From contig JAAAIG010000095.1 in NCBI GenBank assembly GCA_015852425.1, positions 14,671-69,353 on the forward strand: DNA of 54,683 bases, written 5' to 3'. How positions within the stretch are numbered: the first letter of the stretch is position 1; every line of letters starts with the position of its first letter. Positions 10,401 to 20,211 of this stretch are shown one piece after another. The translations under genes were made by a program, and so were the position numbers. This stretch comes from Gryganskiella cystojenkinii (Eukaryota > Mortierellomycota > Mortierellomycetes > Mortierellales > Mortierellaceae). A model generated the notes under the pieces. It worked only from the letters and a program-made list of their open reading frames with translations, had not been told where the DNA came from and made no database searches.

Positions 10401-12087
10401 ACGAAAAATAGGAAGGAAATGCCCAACTGTACAATAATATTTTCACTCTTCTTTTGCTCTTTGGGGAACTGGAAGAGACGTTGACATCACAGCCACAAAA
10501 TTTGCCATCTCTCGTTTTTGTCTTCGAGAATAAAAGCGCGCTTTGTCGCAAAACGCGCCAGGCCCCCTTTCTTTTTGTCGGTGATGCTGCCCACAAGAGA
10601 AATGCGGATGATCGTGTTTGATCTTCCTATCAGATCGTCTATGAAGAAACAGACACGTCGAATACAGTATTCTAGCCCAGTTCGGCTTTGATGTCCGAAG
10701 ATACGAGTGGTTAGTGGTTTGTCATGTCGACTGGAGAGCGCCGGCCGTCAACTGACGAACGAGAAGCTGGCTATTTTTGACTGCGGCAAGTTTCCCGAAA
10801 AGGGTCCAGACGCTGAAAATCTTTATCAATTGACTACAAACGGGGTCCGTTTGATTCATTGATGCGCAGTGCCGCCATTTTTTTTGATATTTTTTTGGTT
10901 CCACCGAACCTGCCCCTCCCCCCTTTTCTACCAAAACGAAGAAGCAAAACCTTCTTCGTCAATATCAAGTGTTTTTCGCATTTGTCAGCGAGTCAATTGA
11001 CGGCTCTTGGCTCTTGGCTCAGCCGCAGAAAAAAAAAGAGTTTGGGAGACAGAGTCCCAGTTGCGCAATAAGTGAATACGCACTTTTCCATTTCTCCATG
11101 ATCCTTTTTCTACTCCGTGGATGTTTCATCAAATGGTCGAGCCTATTGTCATCAATTGACTCCGCCCCATTCCGCATCCAGACGGGAAAAGGTAACGCTG
11201 AGGACATCTGCGCAAAAAAAAATTAAAAATTGTCGCAAGTCCAAGATTGACACGTTGTAGGAGGTATGGCCCACATGTATCTAGCTCTCTTGTAGTGAAG
11301 CATTTTCATATTGCACACAACAGTTTAAATTCAGAAAGAAAAGATGGATTTTGTACTTTGAGAAAAGCCCCACAGAGAAAGGGTCCAAAGAATCTTCATC
11401 ATTCGCATATTATTGTTGTCGCTAACGTCCAACAAAAAGAGAAAAAATTTGGGCCGATCGCGCGGTGACGCGAGAACTTTATTTTCTACTACTTGAGGCA
11501 ATGACTTTCCCGAGGACGACAAAAAATAAAAAAAAGGGTGGCTCTTCCAATTTTTTGCTGTAGGTTTGTCAAAGAGACTTCATCAGGCCACCTCAGTCAT
11601 GACCCCAACAAGAGGAACTGAGGATAGTAGTTATAATGACAAACATTGCGATATGGAAAAAAAGAGAGAAGATATTAGGCAACAAGCGACGAAAGAACCG
11701 GAACAACCTGTGGAATGATTTGCGACAGCTTTTTCGATTGAAGAATTGAAGCGAAAAAAAAGCAGTAAAAAGAAAAGAGCGTGAAGGTGGGGAACCAGCG
11801 CTTGTTTGTACGTTGATCGTCACACCCAATAGAATTCGATAGGGCCTGAGGGAATCGGCTTTGGTAAAAGCATTTCCTAATTGAATGAGACATAATGCTC
11901 GCGCGCGTTTGGTCTGCGCGATTTTGACTGACCCCAATTCAATGAGCTGCTAATTCAATAAAAAGTTGCGATGCGATATTCAATGCGCTGACCGCTACTC
12001 GGCCATTCCTGCTCCAAAGAAAAAGATGGAAAACAAAGCGCATTACGCACCAAGCGCTCATGGGGCCTTTCTTCACGAGACAGCAGG

Positions 12088-12095
12088 TATAAAAG
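12088..12095 (+). promoter_or_regulatory. EGT1: Candidate TATA box of EGT1
   Basis: TATAAAAG 264 nt upstream of the ATG, followed by a C/T-rich leader. Confidence 0.45.
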
Positions 12096-12351
12096 GTTGT
12101 CCCCGTCCACTCCTTCTCTTCACCAAACTCAACCACTCTTCATCATTCAAACACACAGCACACGCACGTCTTAGTTCAAAAATCTTCAGTTTTCGTCATC
12201 AATCGTCATCCCGCCTCATCCTTTCTAATAAAACAAGAATTTAATCGAAAGCACTATCAAAAGACAACGTTTTTTTAAAATCTCTCTCTCTCATCATACC
12301 AACATCCCCCTCGTCTTCACACTTTACCACTTACTTCATAATCATACCATC

Positions 12352-15300
12352 ATGGCCCTCTCACACAGCATTTCTACCTCTGTCAACAACCCCACCATTA
12401 TCGATCTCCGTCACTCTGTCAAGAATTATGCCGAAACTTTGGTCAAGGACGATGCCAAACGAGCCCGTCACAATAAGAACCCTCAAGACGCTTACCCGAG
12501 TCCTCCGACTGCTGCCACAGGTACCACCAGCGATGAAGAAGAAGCCGGTCATCAACTGGATGTCCTTGTGCTGAACGATAGTGAAAACGATGCCGAGGAA
12601 AGAGACTCCGATAGTATGGACGGATTCACGGACACGACGTCCGTCAAGGGTGCTGAGAGCAGCAGCAGCAGCGCCAGCAGTGTCATGATGCAGCCAGACG
12701 AGGACGGAGAGCCAGATGTCGCTACCACAGGTTTCGATCTGCCCAAGATGATCCTGGCAGGACTTTGCCCCACGGTTCCCGGTGCGCCCAAGACTATCCC
12801 CACCATGGTCCTTTACGATGATCGAGGTCTTCAATTGTTTGACGAGATTACGTATCTGGACGAATATTACCTCACCAAAGAAGAGATCGAGATCCTGGAA
12901 CGGGATGGCGACAAAATCGTGGAGAACATTCCCGATAACAGTGTCGTGGTTGAACTCGGAGCTGGGTATGTTGTCCAAACGGTTTTTGTTGTTTCCTGGG
13001 AATAGAAAAAAAAAATTGCTTATCCAAACTGACCTATGTCTTTATCTATATCTCTTTTTTTACCCACGGTGTTGTTGACCCTCAGATCCCTTCGCAAGAC
13101 CGTGCTGCTGTTGAATGCACTGGAGTCGAGACGCAAGAATATTCGTTATTACGCTCTGGATCTGATGCTGGATGAACTGACCAAGGTAATTGATCAATAA
13201 CTGTAGAAATAGTTCGTAAGCATACATCGCACCCATCATTCGTCATTTGACGCCATCACTTCATTCAAGCCCAGACTGTGGGACGAGGCTCTTTTAATTT
13301 GTTTCTTTTCCTTTTTGTGATTTTTGGGGAAAGGAATGGCTTCTTGGCTGTTGAGAAGGATGCCGCCGTCCCTTTTTTTTGTGGTCTGTGACTTTTTTTG
13401 CCCAAATTTTGTCCCACCTAATTCTACAACCCCCCCTCCCCCCCTTCTGTCCATTTTCAACGTCTATCGCAAGTTCGCATCATCGAATGGGTTGCAAAAC
13501 TGACAAAAGAGGAGATAGTGAAAGACCGGAACGGGATGGGAGAGGGGGTTTCGGTGCCTGACACCTCTTTCGAAATTTCACACGCTTTATTTTGTTTCCT
13601 TCGACTTTTGGGCACAGTCCGATCATTATTCCCTTGATTTTTTTGTTGTCCCAATTTGCAACCTCATTTTATTTTTGGTACTGTACATGTTGTATACTCC
13701 AGTCCGCGGCGCTTTTTTGATTGTCATGGTACCTCTCTCCCCTCTTCTCGGGTCTGACGATACATTTTTTTGTTGTTGTTTCGCGACAACAGACCCAACA
13801 ACGACCAAGTGACAGCCCATCATAATAGTATTTGGTCCGAAGTCACTGACATCTCCCCCCTTTTTTTTACTTTTTTTTTTTGCATTTCTACTTTGAAATT
13901 TTCCCACAGTCGCTCAAGTCTCTTGGAAAGTTTTCCAACGTCAAGACTGCAGGTCTTTGGGGTACATACGAAGAAGGTCTGGCCTTTGTAAGCTCCCTTG
14001 GTTCAGATGTACCAAAGACTCTGCTTTGGCTCGGGTCCTCGATCGGGAACCTGACCCGGGAAGAGGCCAAGGACTTTATTACCTCTTATCGCAAGACCCT
14101 CAACGTCGGCGACAACTGGATCATTGGAATCGATCGCCGCAACGACGCTCAGGAGATCACGGTCGCGTACAATGACTCCAAGGGCGTTACCCGCGAGTTT
14201 GTCCTCAACGGTCTCGACCATATCAACGTCATCCTGAATCAACCTTTTATTGATCGTCAAAAGTTCCGATATTTCGCTCAGTACAACGTCGACGTCGGTC
14301 GTCATGAGGCTTACTACCAAGTCGCGGAGACTCATTCCATCGTCTACAAGCCCGCGAATGACGAGGATCCCGAGGTCAAAATCGATTTCATCAAGGATGA
14401 GCTCATCAATGTCGAGTACTCTTACAAGTGGTCCCCCGCCGAGACTGCGCACCTCTTTGAAGAGACCGAGTTCTCCAAGGTTGGTCAATGGACCAGCGCC
14501 AGTGATCGATACGATTTGCATCTCGTGCGCAAGACCCCATTCTACTTCAAGTCCGCAAAGTCGTCGAAATCTGTCCCAACCCAGGCCGAATGGACCGAAC
14601 TCTGGAAATCCTGGGACGTGATCACAATGCAGATGATCCAACACCCATCCATGCTACTCGAAAAGCCGATCGCACTTCGACACCCGTTTTTGTTCTACCT
14701 CGGTCATATTCCAGTCTTTTTGGATACGCAGCTCTCCCGTGTCTTAAAGGAACCTTTCTCGGAGCCGGCCTATTTCAACGTCATCTTTGAACGCGGTATC
14801 GACCCGGACGTGGATGACCCAACAAAGTGCCATAAGCATTCCGAGGTCCCCGATCAATGGCCTACGATCGAATCCATTATCGCATTCCGAGATCGGGTTC
14901 GTGAACGACTCTTCAAGGTTTTGAATGACCCTATTCAGTACCCAATGAACCGTCGTTTGGCTCGAGTCCTGTTCATGGCGTTTGAACATGAGGCCATGCA
15001 TTTGGAGACCCTGATCTACATGTTAGTCCAGTCACCCAATACGTTACCACCTCCGTCGCTGCTCGCACCGTGGACCGATAATATGGCGACGTTCGAGTCT
15101 CAGTTGACAGTGCCTCCGGTCTCTTGGATCTCCATCAACCCCTCAAGACTTGATAAAGAAATATTGTCCCTGGGTCATATGGATCTCGAATCGGATGATT
15201 TCTCAGAGGCGAAGCAACAGGATTTCGAGACTGCCTTTGGCTGGGACAATGAGCATCCCGAGGTTCACCCCGAGGCGTCTTTGATCCCAAAGTTCAAGAT

Positions 15301-15943
15301 CCAGTCTCGTCAGGTCACCAATAACGAGTACCTCGCGTTCTTGAAGGCTGCCCCAGGTGGTTTGACGGCGGACAGACTTCCTGCCTCTTGGCTGGTCCAG
15401 GGCGAGGAAGAGGTCTCGATCAAGAGTGTCTATGGTCTGATCCCGATCCGTATCTCGGGAAACTGGCCCGTCTCTTGTTCCAACGTCCAAGCGACCGCTT
15501 ATGCGGACTGGCTCTCGAAGGAGCACTCATTGACTCTTACTTTACCGACCGAGCAAGAACTCTCGATTGTCTTCAAGTTGAAGCAGTCTGTGGTCCCACG
15601 GTCTGGTCTTGAGAACTATGGTTTCCGGCAATGGTACCCGACAATCGAGACCCAGCCTTCGTCTTCCACAGCTGCAGATCAATCCGAGATGAAAGAGTTT
15701 AGCGGACCCGGCGGTCTTTGGGACTGGACACGGACTAAATTTGCGCCACTCGATGCGGGGTTCCGGACCTCGGAACTTTATCCTGGTTACTCGACCGATT
15801 TCTTTGATGAGAAACATGTGGTGGTCATGGGAGGCTCCTGGGCGACCCATCCCAGGATTGCGGAACGCCGTAGTTTCCGAAACTGGTACCAGACCAACTA
15901 CCCCTTTGTCTTTGCTGGTTTCCGACTCGTTCAACAGTGCTAA
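12352..15943 (+). CDS. EGT1: Ergothioneine biosynthesis protein 1 (EgtD-EgtB fusion)
   Basis: Bifunctional enzyme that trimethylates histidine to hercynine and then joins hercynine to cysteine as the sulfoxide, the first two steps of ergothioneine synthesis. Exons: 12352-12965, 13086-13185, 13910-15943, giving 915 aa. The EgtD-like methyltransferase (about 130-450) has PTMVLYDDRGLQLFDEITYL, EYYLTKEEIEIL and SAM loop VVVELGAGS. The EgtB half starts with a DinB-like domain: HPFLFYLGHIPVFLD near 496 and iron-binding HEAMHLE near 597. The C-terminal formylglycine-enzyme-like domain has GLWDWTRTKF and GGSWATHPRIAERRSFRNWY. N-terminal IIDLRHS (16-22) is separated from LPKMILAGL (130) by ~105 disordered acidic/Ser residues, which are not in family members I recall. 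The second intron is 724 nt, far longer than most here. AATAAA at 15988. Confidence 0.95.
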
Positions 15944-15987
15944 AAGCTATTAGAAAAAAGGTCCATAAAAAGTACCGTATTTTTTTG

Positions 15988-15993
15988 AATAAA
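15988..15993 (+). terminator. EGT1: Poly(A) signal of EGT1
   Basis: AATAAA 45 nt after the stop codon, preceded by a T run. Confidence 0.5.
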
Positions 15994-16710
15994 TTTCGCT
16001 TAATTGTATACGGATTCTCCAGACTCAACCTCTCTTAATGATCTCTTGCCTTTTTGGGCGATCGAGACGGAATCCTCTCAGTCAGGCCCTGACAAAATCT
16101 GCCCTTCGCAGTGACGGCCGCCACTTCTTTAGCATAAAATTTCGTAGTCAAATTTCTGCTGTGAAAGCGTGCCAGGCGCATGAGGTGCATGATAGTATTC
16201 AGTTGATCATCGCGACTCATATTTCATGGTGGTGATAATGATGGATGCAAGATTGGGAGAGGGGAGGAGAGAGGATAAGAGCGATGAAGAGGGGTGAAAA
16301 CAGAGGTGAGGCGAGGAGAATAACGAAGAAAAGCAAGCGAGCAGAACAAAAGTTTGGCATTTATTTGAGAGCGAGCGCACCTAGCACGCATTCCCAGCAA
16401 AAATTTGACTTCGAAATTTTGTGCTAAAGAAGAAGTGGAGACTATGGATTCACGCGGAGCAACTCTTTACACAACCCACACAAGGAATGACTGGAAGCGG
16501 ACCAAATTTTCGCTGGTGAAAGGACGGATTCCGGATCGCAGATCAAAATTGCTGAGTTTGCAAGTTCAAGGGTAACGTGCGCGCGTATGCAGGTGTGTAT
16601 ATGTGCACGCTGCTACTGTAGTTCTCTGGCAGAGTACTTTTTATTCCAATATACTGACTGGTATTCAAAATTTCTTTATTTCTAGCCTTTCTCAGAAAGA
16701 ATGGACACCA
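15994..16710. other. Tail-to-tail intergenic region between EGT1 and MSRB
   Basis: About 700 nt of 3' UTR-type sequence. No convincing frame, repeat or RNA gene seen. Confidence 0.4.
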
Positions 16711-17421
16711 TTAGTTGGCATCACCGTCGCCGGGTTGAAACTTGAGCGAGATGCTGTTGACACAATGTCTCTCGTCTGCAGGGGTATGTTTGAACCCTTC
16801 ACCCTTGAAGACATGACCGAGGTGACCCCCGCAGGCATTGCAGACAATCTCCACCCGATGACCATCCGCATCCAAATGTCGACCGACCGCTCCTGGGATT
16901 GCGTCAAAGAATGCAGGCCAGCCACAACCAGAATCAAATTTGGTCGAGGACGTATACAGCGGTGTATGGCAACCAGCACACTCGTAGACACCTGCAGCAG
17001 CGTGTTTGTTGTATTCGCCCGTGCCAGCACGTTCGGTTCCCTTTTGGCGAAGGACCCTGAACTGTTCAGGCGTGAGAACCGTGCGCCATTCTTGATCGGT
17101 CTTTTGTTCTGACATCTTTGTCGGATCGTGTTCTTGACCGTCCAACAGGGTTTCGGTAGAGTGAGTCGCGCCCGTGGTGAAAATCGAGGCCCAAGTTTTG
17201 GAGCCAGAGAAAGGAAAAGTGGTGAGTTTGGAGGAGAAGAAGTAACGTCGTCGGACTTGAACTAGTGTTGTCGACGGGAAAGGAACTTTGGCTGTTGAGA
17301 GAACAGAGGAAAGAGGAGAGTGAATAAGAGGAGAACGACGTGGGAAAGAAGAAGAAGTGGGTTTAGGGGTAGAAGTGAGGGTTGAAATAGAAGAATTGAA
17401 TCGGACAGCCACTCGGTTCAT
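16711..17421 (-). CDS. MSRB: Peptide methionine-R-sulfoxide reductase B
   Basis: Reduces methionine-R-sulfoxide in proteins, with thioredoxin as usual reductant. Intronless, 236 aa. Residues 1-100 are Ser/Arg/Thr-rich with almost no acidic residues, as expected of a mitochondrial presequence. The SelR domain starts about residue 110: [20 protein letters not shown], zinc pair [18 protein letters not shown], zinc pair [17 protein letters not shown], and catalytic Cys in RHCVNSISL. Met103 (ATG at 17115-17113) opens [10 protein letters not shown] right before the domain, so a shorter cytosolic form from the same message is possible. It lies next to the ergothioneine gene in tail-to-tail orientation. 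Confidence 0.93.
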   Translation of the reverse strand: MNRVAVRFNSSISTLTSTPKPTSSSFPRRSPLIHSPLSSVLSTAKVPFPSTTLVQVRRRYFFSSKLTTFPFSGSKTWASIFTTGATHSTETLLDGQEHDPTKMSEQKTDQEWRTVLTPEQFRVLRQKGTERAGTGEYNKHAAAGVYECAGCHTPLYTSSTKFDSGCGWPAFFDAIPGAVGRHLDADGHRVEIVCNACGGHLGHVFKGEGFKHTPADERHCVNSISLKFQPGDGDAN

Positions 17422-17583
17422 TGTTCCTTACTGAATTTGAAATGCGAGGAATGAGTTTGTCGAAAGGAAACAGAGAGGGATCGAAGCGCGCGATTTGTCT
17501 GGTTTTTGCGCGAATCGCGAATTGCGAACTAAAGGCGTGTGACTCTTTTTTTTTTTAAATATTATGCGCTTTTGCGTTTCTAT

Positions 17584-18539
17584 CTAAACTGTCGCAAGCT
17601 GGCGTCCGCATCCAATGATTGTCACAGCCTGGATTGGCCGTTCTTCCTCGTCTGTTGGAATTCTATTCAGTTTATCCAACAGGGCAAGACCATCCGCGCA
17701 GCTACCGTCCTCTGCACCCGATCTCTTCACGGCATCCTCCTCCTCCACAACCTCTCCAAACGCAACATAACTACCCTCTAGGGCCTTGATCCATCTAGGT
17801 CCCTGACCCAATGTGAAAAAAAATTGAGAACCGTTCGTGTTCTTGCCCCTGTTCGCCATCGCGAGGATACCGGCCTTCTTGAAGATGCCCTTTCTCAAAC
17901 CATGCTTCTCGTCCGCAAACGGCTTTGGGTTCTCAACACTCGGAAAAGAAGAGAACCCACCCGAGCCGTCATTCTTGGTCAGATCCCCTCCCTGGATGAT
18001 ATGATCCTTGACCAATCGAAAGAACCGCGTGTGAACATACGTCGCCTCTTTCACGGTGTTGGTATACGTCGATTCGACAAAGTTCAAAAAGTTTTGACAG
18101 GTCTTGGGACATCCCGAGGTATCGAGTTTGATGACGAGTCGACCGCCTGGCAAAGGAGCAGGCTCGTTCAAAGTAATGGATCCTCCTTTTGTCAGAACAG
18201 GGTTCGAATCGTAAATCTCTTGCAGGTTTTGACGGTCTTCAGGACCCAGTTCTTCGAGGGTCATGCCAGCATAACCATAAAGGGATCCATGTGTGGCAAA
18301 GAAGGCTTGTCCTCGATGGTACCTACAACAATAAAGTCAGTGACAAAATGAAGTCGTTGTCAGAAGAGTCAAAACAAAAATAAAGTATTGTTGCTTTTTT
18401 CGTCAACACACGAGATCAAACAACGAGTATTCATAAATTGAGGAAATAACATTTACAGATCCCATGAGGTTGCTTTGAGTTCTTGGTCTCCAATCTCAAT
18501 GTCGAGGTAGACAAGAGTGCCATTATCAGCTTGCGTCAT
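17584..18539 (-). CDS. Atypical cyclophilin-type peptidyl-prolyl cis-trans isomerase
   Basis: Cyclophilins isomerise Xaa-Pro bonds. Exons: 18539-18457 and 18322-17584 (donor GTAAAT, acceptor GTAG), giving 273 aa. The start reads TLVYLDIEIGDQ (8-19), the usual first strand, but the second strand GGRLVIKL comes only at residue 87. About 66 intervening residues include HRGQAFFATHGSLYGYAGM and an EELGPEDRQNLQEIYD helix. The remainder is canonical: CPKTCQNFLNFVE, RFFRLVKDHIIQGGDL (catalytic Arg kept), ILAMANRGKNTNGSQFFFTL, GSYVAFGEVVEEEDAV, and ITIIGCG-like ending AVTIIGCGRQ. A further insertion lies around VENPKPFADEKHGLRKG. The canonical Trp (Trp121 of human CypA) appears replaced by the WIKALEGSYVAFG region. 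Closest subfamily unknown; cytosolic location is inferred from the lack of a signal peptide. Confidence 0.85.
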
Positions 18540-19184
18540 TGTGTGTTCTTGATGATGTGGATGGATAAGTGACGAAAGCAAGAATGTAGAGATGTAACAG
18601 TGAAATGAAACTAGCGGGTCTACGATTTTATGAAGTTAAAATTAATTTGCAAACAAACAGGGTAAAAAAAAAGTTGGGGGCTTTCCCCTATGCATGCCAT
18701 GAATGATAGGAGACTCGCGATCAAAGCGTAAGATGATGCCATTGAGATTGTGGAGGAACTGCCCGCGAACGATGTCAAAGAAGGACAAAATGCTCGTTTG
18801 CTTGGCCTCCTCTCCTTTCTTTTCCTTTTTACACCTTCCCGTCCGTCGTTATCTTCTGCTCAGCATCCCTTCCGACCGGCAACACTTTCAATTTGTAAAC
18901 CTCAACGTTCATCCTGTCTTTTTTGCCTTGTTTCTAGGATCCTCGGCCAAAAGTCTCGCAGGTAGATTCGAGCAAACCACACTTCCTCATAGCCTATTCC
19001 GAAACACGCTTTTTTAACGAGACCTGAAGTCGAGAGTTGTGCTGTTTTTTTTCAGCTCTGACAGCGCTTACTTGCACATTCTGGATCGTCCATTCCTTGT
19101 CCATTACCCGATTGAACGCTTCAAGAGACCTTCTACTCATGATGATCTAACTTTCCGTTGTTTTTCTCACGCAATATATCTAGA
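18540..19184. other. Intergenic: cyclophilin promoter and promoter of the secreted-protein gene
   Basis: Divergent region of 645 nt. Contains C/T-rich tracts and short frames without family resemblance. No TATA box that I trust. Confidence 0.35.
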
Positions 19185-19715
19185 ATGATATCCGAGTCCA
19201 CTCTTCTTTTGCTCCTTGTCCTGATATCGTCCCTCCTCAGCACCACGGCAAGCTCTTCCTTCGTCATCACAGAGCACCAAGCCCGGAGCGTCAAATGCTT
19301 CCAGTCCTACAACGACCAGAGTGGCCTCGTTGAGAGGTCCATCTGCTGGAATGACCGCGAGTTCTACGCCGACCGTTGGCACAACTGGCCTTGCGAGATT
19401 GACTGCGACAGGAATATTGCCGTCCGGATCTACCTTGAAGATTACACTGTCCGCTACCAACAGCTCCGGCTTCAGGAGGAAGTGGGACATGAGGTGGGCC
19501 TGTCGACTAAGTTCCAGTTCTGGGGTCGAAGGATGGCGGGGTGGGCAAGAGGCATGGGAGGCGATAAGCGGTCGATTTTCAAGATCTATATCCAAAGAGC
19601 GGACTCGGAGTGGCAGCTGGTGACGTACCTGCGTAAGGGAACTGGGGACTGCAAGAATGAGCATGATGAAGAGGGGTGGACCGTTTGGGCGTGTGCTGAA
19701 ATAAAGACCATCTGA
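19185..19715 (+). CDS. Small secreted cysteine-containing protein, unknown function
   Basis: Intronless, 176 aa from the ATG at 19185. Residues 1-25 form a signal peptide (MISESTLLLLLVLISSLLST plus ASSS). The mature part is Trp-, Arg- and acid-rich and holds six cysteines (in VKC, SIC, WPC, IDC, GDC and WAC contexts), enough for three disulfides. It has alternating beta-like stretches (IAVRIYLEDY, IFKIYIQRA, WQLVTYLR). No Pfam-type domain recognised. It is probably a secreted protein; effector or cell-wall roles are speculation. The frame is open further upstream but without an ATG. Confidence 0.7.
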   Translation: MISESTLLLLLVLISSLLSTTASSSFVITEHQARSVKCFQSYNDQSGLVERSICWNDREFYADRWHNWPCEIDCDRNIAVRIYLEDYTVRYQQLRLQEEVGHEVGLSTKFQFWGRRMAGWARGMGGDKRSIFKIYIQRADSEWQLVTYLRKGTGDCKNEHDEEGWTVWACAEIKTI

Positions 19716-20211
19716 GGACCCTGACCCTTCGGTGGGGATTCTAACAAGCGCTAGATACGTCTCCATCATGGTCTTCTATGAGTTCCACGACTGCCTCACG
19801 CGTAAAAGAGGTGCTGTCAAGAAGAGTTCTTTCATAGATAAGTGGTACAAGCTCTGTATAATATATTTGGCAAGGATCCCATAGCCACAGCTAACACAGG
19901 CCTGTCTTCATGGCTTTCTACCGTGTTTGCTGCAAATGGAGTGTGCTAGGATATACCGAAAAAATTGTAGTATTCTCCATCTCTAAGCGTCGCGAAAGTA
20001 AACAAATTTATGCCTTCTCTTTCCAATCTCTGCATCGTCTACGCAGAATACGTGTACCTAACTCCGCGAACTTCAAAAAAATTGGCATGCAACATAAAAG
20101 GTATTTGACGCCTCAAAACAGTCGCATCTATGAACTTACAGTGTCCATGCGAGCGTATTATTCAGCTAGTCCCTTCTTTTCTTTTTTCAAGTTGTTTTTT
20201 GTTTATTATTG
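19716..20211. other. Tail-to-tail intergenic region
   Basis: About 500 nt between the secreted-protein gene and the Tti2-like gene. A 101-codon ATG frame (19910-20215) has no signal, domain or coding-like composition, so I do not call it. Confidence 0.35.

Larger units (their letters stand above)
10350..12351. other. 2-kb intergenic region upstream of EGT1
   Basis: Starts with a CAA microsatellite in the probable 3' UTR of the transporter (10372-10400). No coding frame with family resemblance on either strand; short frames at 11331-11522 and 11593-11937 (minus) lack an ATG start. A TATA box for EGT1 lies near its right end. Confidence 0.4.

Noticed and set aside
12361..12978. 205-codon antisense frame across EGT1 exon 1
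   Set aside because: Mirror of the EGT1 coding frame; its composition follows from the sense codons and it has no independent similarity.
14003..14644. 213-codon antisense frame in EGT1 exon 3
   Set aside because: Shadow of a long biased coding exon.
18195..18215. GGGTTCGAATC resembling a tRNA T-arm
   Set aside because: It lies inside the cyclophilin coding exon and no anticodon or D arm surrounds it.
16711..18539. A coordinated redox cluster of EGT1, MSRB and cyclophilin
   Set aside because: Orientations differ and intergenic distances are ordinary. Two antioxidant genes side by side is suggestive, but there is no shared promoter or repeated motif to support a cluster.
19158..19184. Upstream in-frame extension of the secreted protein
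   Set aside because: The extension has no ATG (TTG only); the ATG at 19185 puts the signal peptide at the N-terminus.
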